Below, piece by piece: positions 54,501 to 62,988 of a stretch of 64,000 nt of DNA. The position numbers and the translations under genes were made by a program. A model generated the notes under the pieces. That model was not told the origin of the DNA. It did not search any database and was given only the letters and a program-made list of their open reading frames with translations. This DNA is from Conchocele bisecta (lineage: Eukaryota; Mollusca; Bivalvia; Lucinida; Thyasiridae): the NCBI GenBank assembly GCA_029237695.1, contig CM055268.1, forward strand, positions 50,856,131-50,920,130. Direction: 5' to 3'. The stretch's first letter is position 1. Every line of letters starts with the position of its first letter.

Positions 54501-54653
54501 AGGAATGAATGGCCTTTTTATGGAATTTATCGGGGATATAAACTTGGAAAAGTCGCGGGAATACTGGACGAGGCCTTCCGGCCTTCGTCCAGTATTCCCG
54601 CGACTTTTCCAAGTTTATACCCCGATAAATTCCACAAAAAGGCCATTCATTCC
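54501..54653. mobile_element. 153 bp near-perfect palindrome
   Basis: AGGAATGAATGGCCTTTTTA, TGGAATTTATCGGGG and ACTTGGAAAAGTCGCGGGAA on the left are mirrored on the right by TTCCCGCGACTTTTCCAAGT and AAAAAGGCCATTCATTCCT. The centre is GAGGCCTTCCGGCCTTC. Arms are about 70 bp with two or three mismatches. Confidence 0.9.
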
Positions 54654-54839
54654 TATATTAATGGGACTAGTCCAAACATTAACATGAGCCAGTCTATGCA
54701 AGTTAGTTAGGGGGGAAAGGGTTGAATTTTAACATTTCCGTCAATATATGGAGACAATCTTTTATCTTACTGATACATGTACACCCATGTGCCATAGACA
54801 TGAAATAATTTTTCAACTCCTATAGAATTCAATGGAAAT

Positions 54840-55080
54840 GGACATCGATTTATAGCAAATACCAGATGGCCACGGCCAGCATGTCGCGCCCGACAGGGCT
54901 TTGATAGTATACCGAAAAACATTAACCAAAAACATTAACCAAAAACTTTAACCTGGACGCACGTACGGACGTGCGTACGTACATACAGCCAATATGCAGA
55001 CTATGGCACGCTGTCCACAATCGGGGCGAGAGAAAAAATAAAATATGTTGATCAATTTTCAAGAAATGTTGTGATGTAAA
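54840..55080 (+). repeat. Element 3' end remnant
   Basis: ACCAGATGGCCACGGCCAGC, AAAAACATTAACCAAAAACTT, ACGCACGTACGGACGTGCGTACGTAC and CACGCTGTCCACAATCGGGGCGAG. Confidence 0.55.
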
Positions 55081-55082
55081 TA

Positions 55083-55400
55083 GCCCAGGAGCAATAGGGC
55101 TTAAGGTCAAAAAAATTGATAACAAGCTGAAAATTTCAGGATATGTCCAGAATCATGTCTACATTATCAGAAAAAAAGTCCCCGGAAATCAACCTTGTGC
55201 CAACTTGGCAATTCAAGATGGCGTCCAAGATGGCCGCCATTTTTGTTTTTTGCTTATATCGTCGTATTCAGTTATGATATATATACATACAAATCATCAG
55301 AACATACATAAGTGTATACATATACCAAAATGCAGTATATATAGATAATATTCATAATAACCATTCAAAATGGCCGCCAAAATATATACCCAAATGTCAT
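55083..55400 (+). repeat. Left terminal inverted repeat of the PIN-CXC element
   Basis: Key stretches are GCCCAGGAGCAATAGG, GATAACAAGCTGAAAATTTC, AAAAGTCCCCGGAAATC, TGCCAACTTGGCAATTCAAG and CCAAGATGGCCGCCATTTTT. It ends near CATTCAAAATGGCCGCCAAA (55362-55381), matched at the other side by about 59876-59910. Confidence 0.8.
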
Positions 55401-56089
55401 CAAAGTGTCTAGCATTAAAATGTTGACGGTCAAACTTATTTATTGACACGCCTAAATGGCTTTCCAGATGTTGAGTATGATTTTTCAATGTATACTAGAA
55501 ACGGATTAGTTGTGACACGCTAACTATGATAAATCTAAATCTAATATGGCTTTAAAACCCTTCCGTGACAACGCAATATTAACTAGCCACGCCCTCGTTG
55601 TATTGAAATCCGTATAAAATTTTCAGAGCAAAGTCGCGTGCTATGTCTAAAGTCAGTCAGAATGAACTATATGCATTTGGATTGATACAAGAGAATATAT
55701 AAATTAAATGTCTAAAACCAGAATGGTGTTTTAAATCCTACAAATCATGTGAAAAGTTCGTGAATTTGCGTAGAGACGTGATCTTTTGAACACATGACGT
55801 CCCGGATAACGTCTAACATTGATGTTTTGGTTGTTGCTCTTAACGACGTCGCGTAAAACGTCCCGCCTAACATAGTTTTAGACCATGTCATTGATTAAAT
55901 TCAGTCACCTGACTCAATAATATAAATGAGGTCTCATGAATATTGATAAGATGGCCCGTTGGAGAATTTGATTTTCTTTCAGCAATTTCTCTCAAATTAG
56001 TTAGCCATATTAGATAATAATTAAACATTTAATTAATAATTTAATTCTTAAGTCTAGAGATCAGAAAGGTAAAAGGTCTCCTACAATAA
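55401..56089. other. Left non-coding part of the PIN-CXC element
   Basis: AT-rich with no long frame. Would hold the promoter of the gene if it was ever transcribed. It contains ATGACGTCCCGG and ACGTCGCGTAAAACGTCCCG (55795-55863), an uneven pair of ACGTC-rich blocks. Confidence 0.4.
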
Positions 56090-57655
56090 ATAGGAGAACT
56101 ACCGCTATAGCTCGTGCCATAATTTCTTCATGTCGTCCAAGGTCATTCATTTCACCACTGTTGATTGCAATTGTTGTGTATTGTTGTGTATATACATAGA
56201 AAATATGGTTCCCGTGAACTGTTAGATCTTCTGAGCAGATTCAATTTCTCAGATGATTACAGAGAAGTGCAGAGGTTGGAGGCTGCACTTGTATCACACA
56301 ATAGACCACTCGATATCTTCAGTGTTTTTTTGTGTATGATAATGCAGACTTCAATGTAGCTACAGTTACTGGTCACAATACTTTCCACAGTATGGGAGGT
56401 ATAGCTTGTGTTACACCACGGGGTACTGTTGATGAAATGCCTGTAAAGCGCACAGTCATAGTACCACCGGTGGAAACGTTCCCATAAAGACATATAGCAA
56501 ACCTGCTGTTCCTGGTCTAAAATCTGTTATTATCGGACCAATGAAAGCACCTGAAAAGGAACCTACATATGTCATCTATGCCAAGGCTTTAGACACACTC
56601 TGGGTTGCAGGTTATGTGCTTGAACTTTCCCCCTGTCCATCATGGAGTGGCTTCATGAAAGTATCACATCAAAATGAAAATTTTGACAAAACTAGAATTG
56701 AAGTACTTCCCTTCATCAACTTGGACCCGGGAAATCTGTCACAATCTATAAAGCATTATCATTTGCCCAATACCTGTGTCAGAAACATGGTCTTGGCAGA
56801 TGTCCAGTTACGTTTGACCAACTGTTGTACATAAAGGCGGTAGAAATAGTGACTGCAACAAATGATCTAAACAAAGTCATTGTTCGACTTGGTGGCTTCC
56901 ATCTACTCATGTCTTACCTAGCCAGCATTGGGTACATCATGACTGATAGCGGACTGGCAGATCTGTGGGAAACGGTGTATGCCAAATGATCTGTTGTGCA
57001 TATGCTGACTGGTCATGCATACTCACGTGCACACCGAGCCCACATGCTGACGTCAGCGTCCCTTATATGTGTGCTATTAAATGATAATCAAAACTGTCTG
57101 GATGACATTGACAAATATCATTTGAAAACCCTCCATCAGATGAGCTTGCAAGGTGTTCATCCTGCTGATGTTACCGATGATGTTCAGCTATTAAATGGCA
57201 TAATATCACAACTCCGTATAGCTGTGGCAAACAAACGCAGAACTGGCAAGTTGTGAGTACAGTACCTTGACCAGGTCGCCCTCCTTCGTCTGTTCATACG
57301 TGCTGAGAGAATGGGCAATTGGGATCTTCATCTCCACTGTGTTGAGAAAATGATTCCATACTTTCATGCTGCTGGGCATCTCCACTATGCCAAGTCTGCC
57401 CGATTGTATCTTCGGCAGATGGGTGCCAAATTCACAGAACAGGGATATTTCACAATCCGTCTTACTGACGAGTATTGGAGTGACCAAACGATAGCACAGG
57501 TCCCAATGCGAATGTTAAAAACATCCGGCGGCATGACACATGGTAGGGGCATTACAGACAGTACATTGGCAAAGTGGGTGTGTGCAATGCCCGGTTGTTT
57601 GCATATTTGTAGCCAACTGGAGAAATTCACATCAGTACACACATCTACCTCTTAA
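56090..57655 (+). pseudogene. N-terminal half of the PIN-CXC protein, frameshifted
   Basis: Fragments in different plus frames keep a consistent order. IISSCRPRSFISPLLIAIVV then RKYGSRELLDLLSRFNF lies at 56125-56255, DFNVATVTGHNTFHSMGGIA at about 56345-56405, ALDTLWVAGYVLELSPCPSW at 56585-56645 and VIVRLGGFHLLMSYLASIGY at about 56878-56937. Then come SVVHMLTGHAYSRAHRAHML at about 56990-57047 (after a TGA) and GNWDLHLHCVEKMIPYFHAA then GHLHYAKSARLYLRQMG at 57314-57424. TSGGMTHGRGITDSTLAKWV follows at 57521. I recall such blocks from long unnamed proteins in other invertebrate genomes but cannot verify that here. At least five frame changes or stops. Function unknown. Confidence 0.7.
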
Positions 57656-57974
57656 CAGCACAAAGACCTGAGGGTAAGCACACAATCAAGAGATACCAAA
57701 GACATTCATTGGTCTCTTTGTGGATTGGCTGCACACATATTCACCATTCTGTGAATATGAACCATATTGAGTTGTATCTATATCCACTGGACTAGTGGCC
57801 GACTCGTCAGTGAATTGTGACCAAGCAGTCGACATTGGTACCGCCGCAGCTGCTAAAATGACAGGTAAGTGTTTCACAGAGATCACTCTTCACAGAAAAA
57901 ATAAGGTTAAGACAATCAGTAGTATGTACAAAACTGTCAAAGTCTGAGGACATGATACGGCAGTTAACCCCACT
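57656..57974 (+). pseudogene. Middle part of the PIN-CXC gene with one in-frame stop
   Basis: The frame of the downstream PIN segment continues upstream of its first Met to about 57790: VADSSVNCDQAVDIGTAAAA, KMTGKCFTEITLHRKNKVKT, then ISSMYKTVKV, TGA (57944), GHDTAVNPT. So the protein did not begin at 57975, and the stop is a later mutation. Confidence 0.7.
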
Positions 57975-58733
57975 ATGTTGTTTAATAGGATCACGTGTGT
58001 TCTCAATGATAGTACTGAAATGGAAACATTCCTGACACACGAACTGTCACCGCAGCCCCCAGCACAATTCATTGATGGTCTAATGTGGAAGCCCATGAAA
58101 AGTACACTGGGTATATTGTCATTCGTGACACAACAACCAACTGTCCCAGACAATGCAATATTTGTGGTGGACGGAGGGCACCTACTACACACAGTTGTAT
58201 GGCCAAAGGCATCTACATATCATGACGTGTTCCAGTCATATATTGCATACACACTAAAACATTTTGGTGTTGGGACAGTTGTTGTATTTGATGGCTATAA
58301 TGTCACCTCAACCAAAGCCATGGAGCAGAACAGAAGGGCTAGCAAGGTAACATCACGTTCAATCATATTTGATGTAAATATGAAAATCAAGACTGCACAA
58401 TCAGCATTCTTGTCAAACAGCAGCAATAAATGTCGATTTATTGACTTGCTGAGTCAAGAGATGCAAGCCGCAGGCATAAGAGTAAAACAGTCGGAGGCAG
58501 ATGCAGATTTACTGATAGTTTCAACAGCCTTAGCACTGGCTAATGATGCCGAGAAGCCAGTGGTGGTTGTTGGAACTGACACTGACTTACTGGTGATGCT
58601 TGTTGCACTAGCGGTTACAACGGTAGCAATATATATGCTTTGCCGTAGTAACCCAGTGCCCCTTTACAACATCCAGGATCTTCAGCATGCTATAGGAGAC
58701 ACCAAAAACACTTGTTGTTTATGCATGCTGTAA
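57975..58733 (+). CDS. PIN/FEN1-like nuclease segment of the PIN-CXC gene (longest intact part)
   Basis: 252 codons. Features by residue: NAIFVVDGGHLLH (about 55-67), where the first metal-binding Asp would lie; VVVFDGYNV (about 100-108); RFIDLLSQEMQAAGIRV (about 154-170); SEADADLLIVSTALAL (about 173-188); VVVVGTDTDLLVMLVAL (about 196-212). The spacing of acidic residues and beta strands fits the PIN-like fold of FEN1/XPG and Asteroid-type proteins, which cut or bind structured nucleic acid. The last 11 codons are out of frame. With a shift near 58705 the sequence reads HLLFMHAVSGCYTVST, where a Tyr stands in the position I would expect to be Asp (GCDT). The copy is thus probably inactive. 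Being a DNA transposon gene is inferred from the TIRs only. Confidence 0.65.
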   Translation: MLFNRITCVLNDSTEMETFLTHELSPQPPAQFIDGLMWKPMKSTLGILSFVTQQPTVPDNAIFVVDGGHLLHTVVWPKASTYHDVFQSYIAYTLKHFGVGTVVVFDGYNVTSTKAMEQNRRASKVTSRSIIFDVNMKIKTAQSAFLSNSSNKCRFIDLLSQEMQAAGIRVKQSEADADLLIVSTALALANDAEKPVVVVGTDTDLLVMLVALAVTTVAIYMLCRSNPVPLYNIQDLQHAIGDTKNTCCLCML

Positions 58734-59300
58734 GTGGTTGTTATACAGTATCTACACCTAATAGACAGGGAAAACGCAAGGCTGTCAATACTCTACACCA
58801 TCATCAGGCCAAGCATATGCTATAAACGTTCAGAAATAGTGAAAGCACACATAGCGATATAGAACATGCCGGTGAACAGTTCTTACTCAAATTGTATGGA
58901 GCTGGTCAAGTGAAGACACTTGATAAATACAGACACATTGCATACAAAAAGGCAATTGGTAGGTCCTCCCTTAGCTCATCATTTCAGACTGCGTGTCTCC
59001 CACCGACAAGTGCTGCGGCCAAATACCATTCATATCGTACATATTTGGCTGTTGGATGGGTAACTCAATGCCTCCAATAGAATCGGGATGGAGATTGCAA
59101 GATGATGTTCTGTTACCCATGGAGACTGGCCTCCCAGTTGCACCAGATAAGCTAATGCAAATGGTTTCATGTGGCTGTAAGACTGGATGTGGAAAGTCAT
59201 GTGGGTGCAGGAAGCTTGGGTTATTATGCACTGAGATGTGCAGCCAATGTATAGGACAAACATGTAATAATACTACGCCCGTGCCAGTTGACCAAATGTA
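58734..59300 (+). pseudogene. C-terminal CXC (tesmin-like) part of the PIN-CXC gene
   Basis: A decayed stretch, then LPPTSAAAKYHSYRTYLAVG (about 58998-59057) and, in another frame, SGWRLQDDVLLPMETGLPVA (about 59083-59142). The Cys-rich CGCKTGCGKSCGCRKLGLLC (59170-59229) follows, continuing TEMCSQCIGQTCNN. The CxCxxxCxxxCxCxxxxxxCxxxCxxC pattern is that of CXC domains (tesmin/TSO1, KDZ transposases), which bind zinc and DNA. It ends at TAA near 59299. About 1.0-1.1 kDa x1000 would be the size of an intact protein (over 900 residues). Confidence 0.7.
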
Positions 59301-59849
59301 ATTCATACTGCAGTAAACGCAATAGCCCGGGGTTTTATTCATTACATACAAATGACATAACTGTGTGAGCACTGTCAAACATTACAATGTGTATCACCAA
59401 TGATGCATATAAATACAAGAAAGTGATTTGAAAGATAAACATGACTTATTTAAGTTGTGGCGAGTCTAATACACTTATCTAGCCAGAGTGAATGACATAA
59501 CATTCATACAAAAGTACATAGAAGTGTCTACCATGGTATTAAATGCCATAATTCTTAATCCAGAAGTCACATTTTATGTATGATCATACAATGTTATCGC
59601 TATATTGATGATGCTGTAGTGGTAAAGTTGTATGGATTTACACATATGTTTACTTACAGGACTGTCACTATTCATAATTGTACGAGACACGAGTGGATAT
59701 CAATCTGAATATACCATGAATAGTGATAATGAATGCATTTCCAATGTCCAATGTATTATGTATTAAGTACTGCTTGCCATATATTGTATAATATATGCAT
59801 TAAATTGAAAATATTGCTATCTACCTCACGTTTTTTCTTACAAAATATC
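59301..59849. other. Right non-coding part of the PIN-CXC element
   Basis: AT-rich, no frame of interest. AATAAA-like signals are common. Lies between the stop codon and the right TIR. Confidence 0.4.
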
Positions 59850-60202
59850 CTAAAATCCATCAATTTGGAAGTTTTGGCGGCCATAATGGCGGCCATCTTG
59901 AATTGTATAATTTCAGAAATAACAAAACTGCTTTAAAAATGTATATCAGATAATCCAGGTAAGAGTATAAAAAAAATCAACATTTTTTTATGCCTATTTG
60001 CCCATATAGCTGAAAATTAAAAGATAATGAAAAAATGGCGGCCATATTGGACGCCATCTTGAATTCCCAAGTTGGCACCAGCTGGATTTGCGGGGACTTT
60101 TAATATGTTATTCTACATACATTTATACAACTTTCCTGAAAAATTCAGCTTGTTAACAATTTTGTTGGGGTTTGGTGTTTTTTACACCTATTACTCCTGG
60201 GC
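59850..60202 (-). repeat. Right terminal inverted repeat of the PIN-CXC element
   Basis: Inverse of 55083-55400: ATGGCGGCCATATTGGACGC, CTTGAATTCCCAAGTTGGCA, GCGGGGACTTTTAATATG, TTCAGCTTGTTAACAATTTT and CCTATTACTCCTGGGC. A second ATGGCGGCCATCTTGAATTG lies inside at 59885. Confidence 0.8.
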
Positions 60203-60279
60203 TAAAATGGCAACAAAATAGTTTCCAGTGATGTGTTTGTATTTTAACTTCTGTCAATCAGACAGTGAAATGTCTGTCT

Positions 60280-60432
60280 ATGCTATTTTTTTGAAGCACG
60301 ACAGGTGTTTAATTGACTGAATGGCAAACAGTGCAGACCCTGATCAGACTGCGCATATGCGCAGTCTGATCTGGGTCTACATTGGTCGCAAAGGCCGTAA
60401 GCCCCATTTCTCCACTCAAAGCCACATTTAAC
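60280..60432. mobile_element. MITE family A, right part
   Basis: ATGGCAAACAGTGCAGACCC, TGATCAGACTGCGCATATGC, then CTGGGTCTACATTGGTCGCA and CCCCATTTCTCCACTCAAAG. The left arm is lost. Confidence 0.7.
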
Positions 60433-60467
60433 CATACGGCATCCCAACAATATGAATATAAACTTAC

Positions 60468-60586
60468 GCTTGTGTCATCTTGGATTTCGGCATGTTGTTA
60501 TTCCCCATCATAGAGTTACACAACTTTGTGAGCTCAGCCACAGTATGAAACAGACACAAATATAACCTGTCGTAGAGCCCGCCATC
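60468..60586 (-). CDS. Host gene exon A (most upstream exon found) of an unidentified helical protein
   Basis: Acceptor CCAATTTTCAG, donor CAAGC|GTAAGT, 119 bp, starting in phase 0 and ending with two bases that form Ala with exon B. It encodes DGGLYDRLYLCLFHTVAELT then KLCNSMMGNNNMPKSKMTQ. With exons B-H it makes 263 residues: helices rich in Leu/Val in A-D, a basic, Pro-containing E, then a mixed C-terminal part. The pattern looks like an alpha-helical repeat (HEAT/ARM-like) scaffold, but I do not recognise the family. There is no signal peptide or membrane segment. The start codon and promoter lie beyond this window or in an exon I missed. Seven of seven junctions keep the frame, which is strong support for a real, intact gene. 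Confidence 0.85.
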
Positions 60587-60623
60587 CTGAAAATTGGAAA
60601 CAGAAAATATCGTAATCATCCTA

Positions 60624-61090
60624 CTGACTCTTCCACGTTTCGCTGCCGACTAACTTTTAGTTTTTGTTTATTGGTGTTTAACGGCCTATCAACAGCTAAG
60701 GTCATGTAAGGCCGGGCAAACGGGTTCGATCCCGTTTTAACCTGCTGCATTGTTGGGGGAAATTCCAAAATCAGAACGGAATATTTACATCGAGAAGACT
60801 AACTTTTAGTAATTAAACACATTGAAAATTTTTTTTATTTAAATGGAAGTAATTTCTCAATAACAAAAAAGTCATCTTCCCCAATTTTTTTTTTTTGATG
60901 ACATTTCCAAAAAAAATATATCTATGCGATATTAAAAATAATTTTGAAATTTGTGGACCGATTTTCAATGCTAACTTATTTTCTTAGTTACATCAAAATT
61001 TATGTTATGATGAAAAAGTCGTTACATTTAAACAATTTTGATGTGCTTAATAACCAAAAGATCATCGGCAGAAAAACGTGGAACAGACAG
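60624..61090. mobile_element. TIR element (CTGACTCTTCCACGTTTCGC) with a SINE inside
   Basis: Left CTGACTCTTCCACGTTTCGC...ACTAACTTTTAG, right CGGCAGAAAAACGTGGAACAGACAG, TA-flanked. Same family as 29624-30126. The SINE at 60661 splits the left arm. Confidence 0.8.
60661..60796 (-). mobile_element. Mollusc-type SINE, 5'-truncated, 13 bp target duplication
   Basis: GACTAACTTTTAG precedes (60648-60660) and follows (60797-60809). The minus strand ends CCTTACATGACCTTAGCTGT, CGTTAAACACCAATAAACAA with an A-rich tail. Only 136 bp of the 3' end is present, as expected from target-primed reverse transcription. Confidence 0.9.
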
Positions 61091-61094
61091 TAAA

Positions 61095-61247
61095 TATTTG
61101 GACACCATTTGTTTTGGGAAACCCTAGGTATGTCATCATAGGAGTTTCCCCAAAACAAATTGTATCCATACAGTGTTATTGTGATAAATCAGCACAATAC
61201 TAACCATACTATTGGGACAGGCTTCATCGTGGGAAATCATATATTAA
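61095..61247. mobile_element. MITE family G copy
   Basis: GACACCATTTGTTTTGGGAA, then TTTCCCCAAAACAAATTGTA, TTATTGTGATAAATCAGCAC and CCATACTATTGGGACAGGC. The first two form an inverted pair. Confidence 0.65.
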
Positions 61248-61493
61248 CCCTTAAACCGCTACACACAACACTTGTCGTCTGCTGTTGCTTTTATATCTTG
61301 CCTTATTTCTCAATAAAAACATGGTTTGACAGCACTTCAGAATCATTTCCAATGGAAATGATTCTGAAGTGCTGTCAAAGCATGTTGTAAATTATTCTAA
61401 AGTGCTGTCAAAGCATGTTTTTGATGATAAAAATAGAAAATAGAAAATAAACAGCAGACGACAACAACTTAAGATTGCGGTGTAAGGGTTAAT
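61245..61493. mobile_element. MITE family H, complete copy
   Basis: TTAACCCTTAAACCGCTACA...CTTGTCGTCTGCTGTTGC and inverse AACAGCAGACGACAACAACT...GCGGTGTAAGGGTTAA. The centre CAGAATCATTTCCAATGGAAATGATTCTG is a perfect hairpin. Confidence 0.9.
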
Positions 61494-61594
61494 ATAAATT
61501 GTAAAACATTCTGGGCATATAATCAAACATTATTCATACTGAAAAACAGGCAGTTTGGTTTTCATTTATCCTCTGTTCATGCTTGGTCATCAAT

Positions 61595-61740
61595 GTGATG
61601 ATGGTCCAGAGAAATGGAACTTTGCAACCAGTTTAGATCTAAATCAGGATTTGCGTTTGTGCAACTTGATCATGGCTTGCAGTGTTTGCGATTTGGTCAG
61701 TTAGAAACCTATCATGTTATACAGAAACAGGCTACATGAA
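61595..61740. repeat. MITE family A, decayed fragment
   Basis: GTCCAGAGAAATGGAACTTT, GCAACCAGTTTAGATCTAAATC and GTGCAACTTGATCATGGCTTGC. Confidence 0.5.
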
Positions 61741-61842
61741 TGCAACACATATTTGTGTGGAGAACAACAAGACACATGGGGAAATGTTTTCAGTGTCAAA
61801 ACTGGCATTGTCAAATTGCTGCACACGGTACAATTTTACATT

Positions 61843-62020
61843 GTTATCCCTTAGACTGTTGCACATGAAACTTGTCATCTGCTGTTCTTTTATATTTTGC
61901 CTTCTTTCTCATTAAAAACATGGTTTGACAGCACTTTAGAATCATCTGATGAGAAAAATGGAAAATAGAAAATAAACAGCAGACAACAAAATTGAATTCA
62001 GTATTGTAAGGGTGAAAGTA
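61843..62020. mobile_element. MITE family H, diverged copy
   Basis: CCCTTAGACTGTTGCACATG, TTTGACAGCACTTTAGAATC and AACAGCAGACAACAAAATTG. Confidence 0.75.
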
Positions 62021-62151
62021 GATCATCAACACTGATCATTGTGCAATTTGCACCGACCACTTATAGCAGCATTTTCAACTTAAAATAACCGGGCCTAACT
62101 GGGGAGATGTTCATCTCTAAAAAGATGCCGACATTTCGAAGTGTGAATGAA

Positions 62152-62898
62152 ACAAGAGGGCCATGATGACCCTAATTCGCTCACCTGACTCCATGAACAC
62201 CAGAGGAGAATGTGACATTGAGTTCATGTGTTTTAAAAAAATTGTGCTATTTTTAGATGGCGGTCATCTTGGATTAAGCGATGACTCTCATTTTACCAAA
62301 TCTGAAAATGCTTCACCCAAGGATCTTGACTTCCTATGAAGTTTGGCCAGCATCGGCCATGTGGTTCCTGAGAAAATGATGTTCAAAATCTTGAATAAAT
62401 GGCCATCATGGATGACATAATCATCCGATTCCGACAAATATTGCACTGGAGCAATCGCCTCATCGATAGCTTCAATTTGATATATGACATGAGCATATTC
62501 GGTCAAAAATAAAATTTGACCCCAATTTGACCCCACGGGCCACGCCCATTTTTGACCCAGGGATCACCATTTTAACAACTTTGAAAGAGCATTGTAAATC
62601 GATCATTCCTACCAAGTGTAGTCGAAATCCGGCCAGCGGTTCACGAGAAGAAGATTTTTTAAGAATTTATGCTATTTTTAGATGGCGGCCATCTTGTATT
62701 ACGTAATCACGTCATTTTAACAATTTTGCAATCCCCCTACCTAAGGACCATGACCATGAAGTTTGGTGACTATAGGCCCAATGGTTACCGAGGAGAAGAC
62801 GTTTGAAAATGTTCACGGACGACGACGGATGACGACGGACGACGGACACAATTGCGGTAACAATAGCTCACATGAGCTTTGCTCAGGTGAGCTAAAAA
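62152..62898 (+). mobile_element. Complete 747 bp element of the GGGCCATGATGG family
   Basis: ACAAGAGGGCCATGATGACC then TTCGCTCACCTGA at the left. Right: GACGGACGACGGACACA, hairpin TGAGCTTTGCTCA (62873-62885), TCAGGTGAGCTAAAAA. TCACCTGA and TCAGGTGA are reverse complements, as in the other Helentron-like elements. Inside are about one and a half 440 bp units. Confidence 0.85.
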
Positions 62899-62988
62899 AT
62901 GTATCTTTGAAAAAAAACAAGTACACTAAACACCATTTACCAGTCAAAGCTACATATAATCTTGATATAAAATTGTAAGAACAATAAA

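Larger units (their letters stand above)
55083..60202. mobile_element. Candidate novel DNA transposon: long TIRs around a PIN-like/CXC gene
   Basis: GCCCAGGAGCAATAGG starts after TA (55081-55082), and CCTATTACTCCTGGGC ends before TA (60203-60204). Inside the ends both arms share, in order, ACAAGCTGAA-TTTCAGGA, AAAGTCCCCG-AAATC, GTGCCAACTTGG-AATTCAAG and ATGGCGTCCAA-ATGGCCGCC. The arms align for at least 190 bp, with traces to about 350 bp. The only gene-like content, on the plus strand (56090-59300), is a broken copy of a large protein with a PIN/FEN1-like segment and a CXC tail. No DDE/RNase H transposase motif is visible. The host gene's exons A and B lie on either side, so the element sits in an intron. 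It could also be a non-autonomous carrier that captured the gene. Confidence 0.7.
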
